Shown: positions 7,654 through 16,061, counted from the stretch's first letter. The stretch: DNA of 43,702 bases from Methanoculleus sediminis (GCF_001017125.1 NZ_JXOJ01000008.1:1-43702), one strand, 5' to 3'. Notes: generated by a model from the sequence alone, not told the origin. Translations and numbers: made by a program.

Positions 7654-8322
7654 TTACGTACCCACATACGTCTCCGGCACCTGGATCTTCAAGTGGTAGG
7701 AGTCGATGCGCCGGGTGTTGATGACGAAGTAGTAATCATGATATCCTTCGTAGAAGGTGCTCACCCACCGTTGCTTCTTGAGATCGGGGTTGTCCTTCGC
7801 CCCCAGGAAGTCGGCGAAGTTGAGGGTGACGACCCGGACGAACCGGTTCGGGTCTTCGGCATCCATCACCTGGCAGTTGAAGAACGGGATCTCGTCGTTT
7901 GAGGTCGCGATATCCGAGTAGTCGAGCCGCCACATCGGGAACGGGACCCGGACGATCCCGGTCGTCCCCGACCATTGCCCGTCGATCGTCGCGTAGGTCA
8001 CCCACCGGGTGGTGCCGGGCCCGGTCACGGCCCCCGGCGGAGTGGTCATATTCAGGCGGGTCTCCCCGGTCGGGATCTGGTGGGTGCCCGGGTCGACGAA
8101 CTTGACCGGCCGCGGCTTCCCGTCCCAGGTGGGCACCGGCGTGGGCGTCGGCGCCGCGGTGGGTATCGTGGGCGTCCAGGCCGGGGTTATCGTCGGCTCC
8201 GGCTCCCCGGACCCCCATAAGCCCGGCAGCTCGCCGGTCGCCGCCGGCTTGATGATCAGGGCCATCACAAGGACGACCGCGATTCCCAGAACAACGTAGA
8301 TGAAATCCTGCTTTTTCGTCAT
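7654..8322 (-). CDS. Membrane-anchored extracytoplasmic protein, function unknown
   Basis: 222 residues. An N-terminal signal anchor (DFIYVVLGIAVVLVMALII, about residues 6-24) is followed by a Pro/Thr-rich linker (about 45-70) and a beta-rich domain of about 150 residues that would face outward. I recognise no family motif. The ATG at 8322 follows GGAAGG at a good distance; longer in-frame starts lack a site. A TATA-like AAATATACTG on the minus strand (8401-8410) is about 80 bases upstream. It is divergent from the archaellin genes, so a role at the cell surface is plausible but unproven. Confidence 0.8.
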   Translation of the reverse strand: MTKKQDFIYVVLGIAVVLVMALIIKPAATGELPGLWGSGEPEPTITPAWTPTIPTAAPTPTPVPTWDGKPRPVKFVDPGTHQIPTGETRLNMTTPPGAVTGPGTTRWVTYATIDGQWSGTTGIVRVPFPMWRLDYSDIATSNDEIPFFNCQVMDAEDPNRFVRVVTLNFADFLGAKDNPDLKKQRWVSTFYEGYHDYYFVINTRRIDSYHLKIQVPETYVGT

Positions 8323-8400
8323 ATTCTGTTCCTTCCTCCCTTCGATTGAGACCATCCCGTGCGGCCGATCCGCCTCCCCGTCTCCGGTACCCGGAAAATG

Positions 8401-8410
8401 CAGTATATTT
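8401..8410 (-). promoter_or_regulatory. Candidate TATA box for the membrane-anchored protein gene
   Basis: AAATATACTG on the minus strand, preceded by GGG, lies about 80 bases before the ATG at 8322. Confidence 0.35.
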
Positions 8411-8589
8411 CCCATTTAGAAACATTTTTTCCAAAACGGGGCGGTCATCCGCGTGGTTTTTCGGTACAGGTATCGTTGTACCTCCGGCTACAAATACTTG
8501 TCTGAGACCGATGCGAGCCCGTAAAAGGGATTTTATACGCATTCATTATCAAAAACACCAGTTTTCAAATCTCCTGCAGTTTGAATAAC

Positions 8590-8600
8590 TTTTTATACAG
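8590..8600 (+). promoter_or_regulatory. Candidate archaellin promoter TATA box
   Basis: TTTTTATACAG lies about 80-90 bases before the archaellin ATG at 8681. A second AT-rich box, GCATATATTC, is at 8607-8616. The spacing implies a 5' leader of about 40-60 bases ending in AGGAGG at 8666-8671. Confidence 0.5.
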
Positions 8601-8680
8601 GTTTACGCATATATTCAAAAGAACCGTATTGTTCCGGATGAAACTCTCATTCGGACTCCGGTAACAGGAGGAAACGTTTC

Positions 8681-9274
8681 ATGAGCAAATTGATGAGAAA
8701 CGAAGACGCATTCACCGGCCTTGAGGCAGCGATCGTATTGATCGCGTTCATCGTCGTGGCCGCAGTCTTCTCGTACGTCATTCTCGGTGCCGGGTTCTTC
8801 ACGACCCAGAAGAGCCAGGAGGTTGTGCACACCGGTGTGTCACAGACGAGCTCGACGCTCGAGATATCCGGGCCGGTCATCGCTCAGGCATCGAGTACGG
8901 CCAACCTCGGCAATGTACAGTTCTACCTGCAGATTGCGGCCGGCGGAACGTCGGTCGACATGAGGAAAGTAACCTACACGGTAGCGACAACGGAGCACAT
9001 CGTAACCTACGTCGATCAGGATGGTACCGGTACCCACAAGGTAATACGGACCCCGGTCGGGCAACAGGTCACCGACGACCATATGCTCGAGAAGCACGAG
9101 ATGGTCATGATCACGATCCCGCTGACCGGGACCGGTGAGTTTGTGGGTGATAATATACTCACGCCGAACACCCCGTTCAACATCGATATCAAGCCGGATA
9201 TCGGTGCCGCACTCGGGATGACGAAGGTCGTGCCCCCGGCGTTGCTTACGGACCGCAGCTACGAGCTGTACTGA
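8681..9274 (+). CDS. flaB: Archaellin 1
   Basis: 197 residues; a structural subunit of the archaellum filament. The class III signal peptide is MSKLMRNEDAFTG, cut by the FlaK/PibD peptidase after G13. The hydrophobic filament-core helix LEAAIVLIAFIVVAAVFSYV and the conserved LGAGFFTTQKSQEVVHTGV follow. The outer domain (about 60-197) is strand-rich. No N-X-S/T sequon is present. A strong AGGAGG site precedes the ATG. It is nearly identical to archaellin 2 through the first 57 residues and diverges after, as expected for a duplicated archaellin gene under selection on its surface domain. Confidence 0.97.
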   Translation: MSKLMRNEDAFTGLEAAIVLIAFIVVAAVFSYVILGAGFFTTQKSQEVVHTGVSQTSSTLEISGPVIAQASSTANLGNVQFYLQIAAGGTSVDMRKVTYTVATTEHIVTYVDQDGTGTHKVIRTPVGQQVTDDHMLEKHEMVMITIPLTGTGEFVGDNILTPNTPFNIDIKPDIGAALGMTKVVPPALLTDRSYELY

Positions 9275-9288
9275 GGTGGTGATGAAAC

Positions 9289-9927
9289 ATGAGATCTTTA
9301 ATCAAGCATGATGATGCATTCACCGGGCTCGAGGCGGCGATCGTATTGATCGCGTTCATCGTCGTAGCCGCGGTGTTCTCGTATGTAGTGCTCGGCGCCG
9401 GCTTCTTCACGACCCAGAAGAGTCAGGAAGTCGTCCATACCGGTGTACAGCAGGCAAGTTCCAGCATGGAGGTTATCGGCAACGTCTACGGCGTAGCGAC
9501 GACCGCATCGGAAAACCTGGCATATGTCCAGTTCACCGTCGGCAACACGGCCGGCGGCACCGCGCTTGACGTCAGCAAGATGGTTGTCTCCTACCTCGAT
9601 GGAGCAACAAGGTCCCCGGACGTTCAGTTCGTGGACGACGAAGATGGCGAAACCTTGAAGGCGACGTTGATAGCCGCGAGCGAGGCTATGACGGAAAACC
9701 CCGCGAGCAAGGATGAAATGGGCAAGTGGGGTATCATCGAGAAGGTCAACGCAAACGACAACGATGTCCTTGAACCCGGCGAGCAGTTCGTCATCGGGGT
9801 CTCGACGCCGACGACCCTGACGGCAAACACGCCGTTCTCGGTTAACCTGCAGCCCTCCGTGGGTGCGGTCTTCGCACTGCAGAAGACTCTCCCGCCGGCG
9901 CTCCACAGGGTGAACATTCTCTACTAA
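9289..9927 (+). CDS. flaB: Archaellin 2
   Basis: 212 residues; a second filament subunit in tandem with the first, 14 bases downstream and led by GAGGTGGTGA, a near-ideal ribosome binding site. The signal peptide is MRSLIKHDDAFTG with predicted cleavage after G13, followed by the same core helix as archaellin 1. The outer domain is longer and contains an acidic loop (DDEDGETLK). It also has no N-X-S/T sequon. Followed by a T7 run. Which of the two is the main filament protein cannot be told from sequence. Confidence 0.97.
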   Translation: MRSLIKHDDAFTGLEAAIVLIAFIVVAAVFSYVVLGAGFFTTQKSQEVVHTGVQQASSSMEVIGNVYGVATTASENLAYVQFTVGNTAGGTALDVSKMVVSYLDGATRSPDVQFVDDEDGETLKATLIAASEAMTENPASKDEMGKWGIIEKVNANDNDVLEPGEQFVIGVSTPTTLTANTPFSVNLQPSVGAVFALQKTLPPALHRVNILY

Positions 9928-9931
9928 TCTC

Positions 9932-9938
9932 TTTTTTT
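9932..9938 (+). terminator. T-run terminator of the archaellin operon
   Basis: Seven T starting five bases after the archaellin 2 stop, typical of archaeal termination. Confidence 0.6.
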
Positions 9939-9942
9939 CTTC

Positions 9943-10240
9943 GGGACTCCGATACCGGACGACTCGATCCGGCAACGGCAACCTGTGCACGGGAGATTGG
10001 GCAACGGCCCGCCTTTGCGTATGCGTTGTGTTCGTCACAATATTCACCGATGCCAGGCGATCGCGGTTTGTCCCGGTTTCAGTACTTTGCCAGGACTTCT
10101 GGAGATGCTTTTTTCTGGATGTTCAATCCGTTCGCACTCCGCGTGGATGCTTTGTTGTCATCCCACCGTGCAAGGCGCAAAGCGTGAAGAACGCCTCGAG
10201 GGTGGGTAATACACCTCTTGTATTTTCATGTGAAACGCTG
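9943..10240. other. Gene-free spacer after the archaellins
   Basis: About 300 bases of mixed composition. Some frames are open, but I see no start with a ribosome binding site and no recognisable protein. It leads into the hairpin block. Confidence 0.4.
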
Positions 10241-10840
10241 TTACCGGGAGGGGGAAATCCGCTCGAAGACCTTAGGTCTTCTCAAACTCCCTCCAGTCGC
10301 ACCTCCCCGGACCCTCGAAGAACTTCGTTCTTCTCATGCTCCTGCTCCGGACGTTGTCCGGAGCACCCTTCGGCCAGTCGCACTCCCCGAGGTGCGATAT
10401 GCGATGCGTGCCGAGGGGCAGGAGCACAGAAGAACGACGTTCCACCTGGGAACAGAGTTTGGGCACCGGAGGTGCGAAGGTGCGACTCCCTACGGAAAGC
10501 CGGTTCACCCTTCTTGCTCAGAATGCAGTTCAAATGATAGATACCCGGGAAGTAAGGGCTCCGGTTGGGGTATACCGAAGGTTCGAAAATCTTTCCGGGA
10601 CGACCACGGGGGCATAAGAGGGCATCCCGGAATGCCCTCTACAGGAGGGACACCAATCGCACCTCCGGTGCTCAAACTTGCTGCGCTCGCATTTCGCGTG
10701 AGTTTTCAGCACAGAGGGTGATAGAGCCTCACGCGAAGCCGCGACGAACGACTTTCCCGAAGGGAAAGGAGTTCGAGCACCGCAGGTGCGAAGAGCGATG
10801 GGCGGAACGCGACTGGCCGGAGGGCGAGAGCGTGAGAACC
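10240..10840. repeat. Hairpin mosaic repeat, locus B (large block)
   Basis: About 600 bases dense in perfect short inverted repeats with three- to six-base loops: GAAGACC/GGTCTTC (10265-10281), GAAGAAC/GTTCTTC (10317-10333), GCTCCGGAC/GTCCGGAGC (10344-10364), GCACC/GGTGC (10463-10475), AGAGGGCAT/ATGCCCTCT (10617-10640), GCACC/GGTGC (10659-10671), TTTCCC/GGGAAA (10753-10767) and GCACC/GGTGC (10777-10789). The stems change, but framing motifs such as CTCGAA before and CTCATGCTC or CTCAAACTC after recur. Long open frames here are by-products of the repeats, not genes. It lies between two converging genes. Confidence 0.75.
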
Positions 10841-11070
10841 TGTCCGGGTGTTGCTAACTTCGTTTTAGGTCGTCGCACGAGGCTGCAGTGCTTGACGTCG
10901 GATGTCTAAATTGGCGAAGTACTGAGGCTCATGGCGCGCCCTGTAGAGAATACTCCCCGGAGGGCGCATCGTTTACCATTTCCGTCGATGAATATGCGTC
11001 GCGAGAAGTCCACGTGAGTGTTGACGACCGTCCTTCACATATATCCCAGTTCCAGGTAAAAAGTAATGTT
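10841..11070. other. Intergenic region, nothing recognised
   Basis: 230 bases between the hairpin block and the 3' end of the GT-C membrane-protein gene. I see no gene or clear structure. Confidence 0.4.
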
Positions 11071-12993
11071 TTAGAGGTTTTCCAGCCCGGACACCCCGAT
11101 ATTGTGCTGGAAGAACGTTTCCACGAGGGGTATCCAGAGCGGGTAGCCATTGAACTTCGCCACGGAGTAGAAAAAGACCATCATCAACTGCCACGTGAAC
11201 GGCACGGCGATAAGGAGGAACAGGGCTGCTGCAACCCAGGCGTCCGGGATGCCGAACTGTTTCCTCGCCACGATGAGGATGAGAGTTACGGCAAGCAGTA
11301 CAAACGTGATCTGCGTGAAGAACATGGTGTAACCGGCATACAGGCCGTCGTAGGGCTGGATAAGCATCATGGCGACGAGCAGCGCCGGAGCGGAGACAGC
11401 AACGACGGCGATCTGCCACAGCGTCCTCCGCTTCGGGTCAATAGTCCCGTTCAGGCGCGAGATCGCGTAGACCCCGAGCAGCCCTGCAGGCAGGTAGAAG
11501 GGAGCAAGGTAGCGGATATCCGGGACGATGCCGTGGCTGGCGTTCAGCCCCGGAAGGCTCCGGATGTAGGCGACCCAGACAGCGCAGGCTATGACGAGGA
11601 GGAAGGCCACCACCGCGAGATGGGGCGGGCGCTCCCCCCTCCGGTAGTCCAGGTAGATCATCGGGAGCAGGACGATCGCGAGGATGATCAGCGGCGAGAC
11701 CGCGACGAGGCTCATGTTCCCGGATGCGGGAGCAAAGAGGATGCCGAAGATGTCGCCGGGCAGGGTCGACCACGACGGGGAGAAGTGGTTTGCAAGGACC
11801 GAGAGGAAACCCGAGATCCCTCCAGAAGGCCCCGGAACCGACTGAACGACGCCGTTCACGGCCTCGGCCGCTCCGATGATCTCCTCGCCCGGGGCACCGG
11901 CGACGAGCCGCTTTTCGTAGACGTAGAACGTGGGCACCAGAGGGTTTCCGGTCACAAGGGCGTTGTTTATGAGCAGGGGGATGGCTCCGAGGAGCGTCGC
12001 AAGGGGTATGCAGAGCGCTTTGACCGCATTGAGCGGAGGCATCTGCAGAAGGCCGCGGGAGACCCGGAACCCGACGTAGTAGAGCGCGGCAAAGACAAAG
12101 ACCGTAAACCCGACCTCCGGTCTCGCCCACGCGAGCAGCCCGATGAACGCGAACCCGAGAGCGGCATCCCTGAGCCCCCCGTACCGGATATAGCGCACCA
12201 GGAAAAGGACGACCGCCGCGGTCATCGCTATCAGCAGCATGTGATCCTTCGCGTTCGAGGCCCAGAAGACATATGACGAGCAGGAGATGCAGGCGATCGT
12301 CCCGAAGATCGAGAACCAGGTATCCTCGAAGATGGCCCTGCATGTGAGGTAGATCATCACCGCGAGCGCGGCAAAGAGGAGGTGGTTCGTGAAGATCACC
12401 GCTGCGGTTTCTATAGGCGCGTCCGGTGCGGTCAACGGCCAGGGGTAGTAGAAAGTGAGGTTTGCGAGCAGCCCGATGAACGCAGCGGCGATCACGAGCC
12501 AGGTCCACCGGACCCCGTGCCACCGGGCATATTGCGGGCGATAGGCATCGACCAGCACTGCCATTGCGACCGGAAGGAGCGACCAGAGGAGCACGATAGC
12601 CAGCCTGAACTGGTCGCCGAAGAGGCCGAAGAACCAGAGCGCAGGAAGCGAGAGAACGGGGAGCATCATCGTGTAGCCGAGGAGGTTATGGCGGGCCTGG
12701 AAGTAGGGGCCGGCCGTCCCGTTCAGGAACGTGCCGTACTTTCCCTCGTTTACGGTTACCTGGTGGCCTTCGCCGAGCTGGTGGAGCTGGTTGACGGTGA
12801 TCCATTCGTCGTTCAGGAAGAGCGCCGGATTCGAGAATGTTAATGTAAGGAAGAGTGCAAAGAGGAAGATGAGCACCGGTATGAGGTTTTTACTCAGGAG
12901 GCAGGAGAGCGCCCCCTGTTCCGGCATGTCCCGGATTTCCTCTACCCGATCCGGCTGAGGCTTTGTTGTTGACTTTCGTCGTCGTGAACTCAT
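11071..12993 (-). CDS. Polytopic membrane glycosyltransferase-like protein (GT-C type)
   Basis: 640 residues with about a dozen hydrophobic segments. After a basic N-terminal tail (MSSRRRKSTTKPQ), TM1 is near 45-62. A first external loop with NDEWITVNQLHQL and YFQARHNLLGYTMMLP fits the acidic-residue loop of GT39/GT-C enzymes, which use lipid-linked sugars. The WWDYG motif of the oligosaccharyltransferase AglB is absent, so it is not AglB. The ATG at 12993 is chosen because the sequence before it is AT-rich promoter-like DNA (minus-strand TATA-like element at 13061-13070). It opens a glycan island and is divergent from a GT2 gene. The substrate is unknown. Confidence 0.75.
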   Translation of the reverse strand: MSSRRRKSTTKPQPDRVEEIRDMPEQGALSCLLSKNLIPVLIFLFALFLTLTFSNPALFLNDEWITVNQLHQLGEGHQVTVNEGKYGTFLNGTAGPYFQARHNLLGYTMMLPVLSLPALWFFGLFGDQFRLAIVLLWSLLPVAMAVLVDAYRPQYARWHGVRWTWLVIAAAFIGLLANLTFYYPWPLTAPDAPIETAAVIFTNHLLFAALAVMIYLTCRAIFEDTWFSIFGTIACISCSSYVFWASNAKDHMLLIAMTAAVVLFLVRYIRYGGLRDAALGFAFIGLLAWARPEVGFTVFVFAALYYVGFRVSRGLLQMPPLNAVKALCIPLATLLGAIPLLINNALVTGNPLVPTFYVYEKRLVAGAPGEEIIGAAEAVNGVVQSVPGPSGGISGFLSVLANHFSPSWSTLPGDIFGILFAPASGNMSLVAVSPLIILAIVLLPMIYLDYRRGERPPHLAVVAFLLVIACAVWVAYIRSLPGLNASHGIVPDIRYLAPFYLPAGLLGVYAISRLNGTIDPKRRTLWQIAVVAVSAPALLVAMMLIQPYDGLYAGYTMFFTQITFVLLAVTLILIVARKQFGIPDAWVAAALFLLIAVPFTWQLMMVFFYSVAKFNGYPLWIPLVETFFQHNIGVSGLENL

Positions 12994-13060
12994 GATAACC
13001 GCCCTGATGATGCGTAAAGAGGAGCTGATCTGTGAATTAGTAGTTTTTAGACTCGCCAAT

Positions 13061-13070
13061 TTTAATATCT
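13061..13070 (-). promoter_or_regulatory. Candidate TATA box for the GT-C gene
   Basis: AGATATTAAA on the minus strand, about 70 bases upstream of the ATG at 12993. Confidence 0.4.
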
Positions 13071-13100
13071 TCGTAAAGAACATTTTGCCAAATACGTAAA

Positions 13101-13110
13101 ACATATATCT
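13101..13110 (+). promoter_or_regulatory. Candidate TATA box for a structured RNA or GT2 leader
   Basis: ACATATATCT on the plus strand. Start sites about 25 bases further on would fall near 13131, just before the paired region that begins at 13144. Confidence 0.45.
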
Positions 13111-13129
13111 GAAATAAAGAATAAAAGAG

Positions 13130-13265
13130 GGCGACACAGCGCCGCAATGCTCCCAAGTGATTCCCAAAGAGCGTTGCAAGCTCGCGTGGGGCTCAAGTCA
13201 GGCATCGAAGTGCGTGGAACGCGCGGCACTCCCCGACCAATAATGCCTGACCGCGCTCCAACCAT
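13130..13265 (+). ncRNA. Candidate structured RNA between divergent glycosyltransferase genes
   Basis: Two successive stems are visible. GCAATGCTC (13144-13152) pairs with GAGCGTTGC (13169-13177), nine pairs including one G-U. GTCAGGCAT (13197-13205) pairs perfectly with ATGCCTGAC (13243-13251), enclosing an inner AGTGC...GCACT helix. The tract is GC-rich inside AT-rich flanks and has a TATA-like box 20-30 bases before it. It could be a small RNA gene or a regulatory leader of the GT2 gene that starts 190 bases later. I do not recognise it as tRNA, SRP RNA or RNase P RNA. Confidence 0.4.
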
Positions 13266-13454
13266 CAGCAGGAATCTGAATCGCTAGATCCAGGTGAAAT
13301 ACACCAATTTTCATCAATAGAGAGTTTATAGACATCTTTAGGAAACGATATGATTATCCCTGACTACAAGAGAATATAACAACAAGTGATGCACCCCACA
13401 GCAGCCGGAAATTCTCCGGCACCTGCCCGCGGGTGCAGACGGAGTGCTGTCGTC

Positions 13455-14405
13455 ATGTACCGAGAACACCGGATCGCAGTGGTCGTCCCTGCATACAACG
13501 AGGAACTTCTGATAGGGCCGACGCTCGATACCATGCCGGAGTGCGTGGACCGGGTCTACGTCGTGGACGACTGCTCCACGGACGGGACGTCCGCGGAGAT
13601 CAGAGAACGTTCGGCGCAGAACCCGCGGATCGTCTCCCTCCGGCACGAGGCGAACGCCGGTGTCGGGGCCGCGATCGTCACCGGCTATACTGCTGCGCTT
13701 GCGGACGGGATGGACATCGTCGCCGTCATGGCCGGCGACAACCAGATGGACCCGGCGTTTCTCCCGAGGTTGCTGGATCCGGTCGTCGATGGAAAAGCCG
13801 ACTACGCGGTAGGGAACCGGCTGATCAACCCTGAATACCGTAAGGATATGAGCCGGTGGCGCTTTTTCGGGAACGCGGCACTGACGCTCCTCACGAAGAT
13901 CGCTTCGGGCTACTGGCAGCTGATGGACCCGCAGAACGGTTACACGGCAATCTCACGGCGGGCGCTCGAGACGATACCCCTCGATGCCGTCTACCCGCGG
14001 TACGGCTACTGCAACGACATCCTCGTGCGGCTCAACGTCTACGGGTTCCGGGTGAAGAACGTCCCGCATCCAGCCAGGTACGGGCTCGAGCAATCCGGGA
14101 TCCGGTACGGCCGTTACATCGTGAGGCTCTCCGGGCTCCTCCTGAAAGACTTCCTCTGGAGAATGAAGACAAAGTACGTCCTTATGGGATTCCACCCGCT
14201 GGTGTTCTATTACTTCTTCGGCGCTATCTTTGCGGTTCTCGGGTTGCTGGTTGGGATCTACGCCCTGCACTTTAAGTTTGTCCAGGGCTACCCCATCTTC
14301 GTCCCGGCGGTCATCTCGATCCTGGTCTTCGGCCTGGGAGCGCAGTTCCTGCTCTTTGCGATGCTGTTCGATATGCAGGCTGAGAGGAATGGCGGATGGT
14401 ACTGA
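13455..14405 (+). CDS. Family 2 glycosyltransferase (polyprenyl-phosphate sugar transferase-like)
   Basis: 316 residues. The GT-A fold is clear: IAVVVPAYNEE (about 7-17), VVDDCSTDGT (about 36-45), the metal-binding region VMAGDNQMDP (about 93-102) and DPQNGYTAISRRAL. Two C-terminal TM helices follow (about 245-300). This layout fits enzymes that transfer a sugar from a nucleotide to a polyprenyl phosphate at the inner membrane face, like dolichyl-phosphate glucose synthase. The ATG at 13455 puts the catalytic domain at the usual distance from the N-terminus; an in-frame start at 13386 has no support. It ends just before the DUF354 gene. Confidence 0.9.
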   Translation: MYREHRIAVVVPAYNEELLIGPTLDTMPECVDRVYVVDDCSTDGTSAEIRERSAQNPRIVSLRHEANAGVGAAIVTGYTAALADGMDIVAVMAGDNQMDPAFLPRLLDPVVDGKADYAVGNRLINPEYRKDMSRWRFFGNAALTLLTKIASGYWQLMDPQNGYTAISRRALETIPLDAVYPRYGYCNDILVRLNVYGFRVKNVPHPARYGLEQSGIRYGRYIVRLSGLLLKDFLWRMKTKYVLMGFHPLVFYYFFGAIFAVLGLLVGIYALHFKFVQGYPIFVPAVISILVFGLGAQFLLFAMLFDMQAERNGGWY

Positions 14406-14436
14406 CCGTGACAGATACGGAGTACGGGAGAACTCG

Positions 14437-15531
14437 ATGAGAGTACTTATCGATATGGGCCACCCCGGCCACGTACATCTATTCAAAAATTTCATCCGGG
14501 AGATGAGATACCGAGGGCATGAAGTCAAGATCACTGCAAGGGACAAAGAGATCACGTTGCAACTCCTGCGCAGGTATGGCTTCAACTTTGTACAAACAGG
14601 TAGTGGAAAAGCAGGGGATACAAACCTGATTTGGGAATGGATCTCCCGCGGTATAGAAGTGTTTAAAATTTCCCGTAGATTTCGTCCGGATATTTTGCTT
14701 GGCGTCGGGAACCCTTCTATAGCTCACGCCGCAATGATACTGAGAAAGCCATCTGTGATATTTACCGACACAGAGCATGCAAAATTTGGAAACATGGTCA
14801 CATTTCCCTTCGCAAGTGTCATCTGTACTCCCTCGTGCTACTGTGACGACATCGGCCCGAAGCAGATCCGCTACAATGGCTACCATGAACTCGCCTATCT
14901 CCACCCAAACCGCTTCACCCCGAACCCCGCTGTCCTCACCGAACTCGGTCTTGCCGAGGGCGACCCTTTCATCATCGTTCGTTTCGTCTCATGGCAGGCG
15001 AGCCATGACGCCGGCCAGCACGGCATCCGCGACAGGGTCGGGCTCGTGAAGGCGCTGGAAGAGTATGGCCGGGTCCTGATCACCTCTGAGGGGGCGCTGC
15101 CCCCGGAGTTGCAGCCCAACCAGATCCGGGTCTCCCCGGAGAAGTTGCACGATCTGTTATATTACGCGGCGCTGTACGTGGGGGAGGGGGGCACGACGGC
15201 TTCAGAGGCTGCAATCCTTGGGACACCGTCGATCTATGTCTCTTCCCTTGTTGGTATGATGGGCAACTTCATCGACCTTGAGGAGACGTATGCCCTGCTC
15301 TACAGTTTTACCGATAGTAATGCGGCGCTGGGTAAGGCGATTGAGATCCTGAAGGATCCTGCAAGCAAGGAAAAGTGGAGGGGCAAGCGGGAGCGGTTAC
15401 TGGAGGATAAGATCGATATAACTGTCTTCATGATCTGGTTCATTGAGAATTATCCCCGGAGTTTTACAGAGATGAAGGAACACCCCGCTGTGCAGTATTC
15501 CTGTGCTTCGGTCCCGGGAGATGCATCATGA
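14437..15531 (+). CDS. DUF354 family protein (UDP-GlcNAc 2-epimerase-like fold)
   Basis: 364 residues. It belongs to DUF354 (COG1817), predicted GT-B-fold proteins in archaeal glycan clusters. Seen: MRVLIDMGHPGHVHLFKNF at the N-terminus, then PDILLGVGNPSIAHAA, and the C-terminal nucleotide-binding-like GEGGTTASEAAILGTPSIYV. GGGAG lies five bases before the ATG. The stop shares ATGA with the next gene. GC content drops in its first 400 bases (about 14.5-14.85 kb), then returns to local values, so the gene may be a recombinant. The enzymatic reaction is not known to me. Confidence 0.85.
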   Translation: MRVLIDMGHPGHVHLFKNFIREMRYRGHEVKITARDKEITLQLLRRYGFNFVQTGSGKAGDTNLIWEWISRGIEVFKISRRFRPDILLGVGNPSIAHAAMILRKPSVIFTDTEHAKFGNMVTFPFASVICTPSCYCDDIGPKQIRYNGYHELAYLHPNRFTPNPAVLTELGLAEGDPFIIVRFVSWQASHDAGQHGIRDRVGLVKALEEYGRVLITSEGALPPELQPNQIRVSPEKLHDLLYYAALYVGEGGTTASEAAILGTPSIYVSSLVGMMGNFIDLEETYALLYSFTDSNAALGKAIEILKDPASKEKWRGKRERLLEDKIDITVFMIWFIENYPRSFTEMKEHPAVQYSCASVPGDAS

Positions 15532-16055
15532 GTGCTGCTACACATGCAAGCTCTCCTACCGGTTATCTGTTCTCCCATGCTGCCACGAGATCGCACTACT
15601 TCATCGAAACCTCCGGCGAGATCAACGAGTTCATGAAGATGCACGTCATCAACCTCGCCGAACGTGGCCTCCAGCAGGTCGGCAAGTACCTCTACGGGGC
15701 GAAGATCGCCGTCATGGGTCTCGCCTGCAAGAAGAACATTAACGATCCCCGGGAGTCGCCCGCGATCAAGATCGTCGAGGAGTGTGCAAACCTTGGGGCC
15801 GATGTGCGGGTGTACGACCCGTTCGTCCTCTCCCTTGCGACGAAGGCTGGGGTGTTTGTCTCGGTCGGAAATGTTAAGGAGGCGCTCTCCGGGACGGAGT
15901 GTATGGTCTCCCTCGTGGATCATGACGTGTTCCAGGGAGTCTCTATGGCGACGGTGAAGGAGTTCATGGCCTCGCCGGTGGTCGTAGACGGGAAGAATCC
16001 GTTCGCCGGCGAAGAGGGGGTTGTGTATTTGGGGATTGGGAAAGGGCTGGTCTGA
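15528..16055 (+). pseudogene. C-terminal fragment of UDP-N-acetyl-D-mannosaminuronate dehydrogenase (WecC-like)
   Basis: 175 residues, where intact UDP-glucose/GDP-mannose dehydrogenase family members have 400-450. The fragment starts in the central helix (SGEINEFMKMHVINLAERG) and keeps the C-terminal UDP-binding domain (IAVMGLACKKNINDPRESPA, ADVRVYDPFV, MVSLVDHDVF). The N-terminal NAD-binding domain and the catalytic cysteine region are missing, so it cannot oxidise a sugar alone. The reading frame is intact and its ATG overlaps the upstream stop by four bases, so it may still be translated, perhaps as a partner subunit. I infer a remnant left by recombination in the glycan island. Confidence 0.75.
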
Positions 16056-16061
16056 ATATCG

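Noticed and set aside
10028-10909. Long open frames on both strands in the block after the archaellins
   Set aside because: They are made of hairpin repeats, overlap one another on several frames, are rich in Arg, Pro and Ser, and have no ribosome binding sites.
11071-12993. Oligosaccharyltransferase AglB for the large membrane glycosyltransferase-like protein
   Set aside because: The WWDYG motif and the large C-terminal globular domain are absent.
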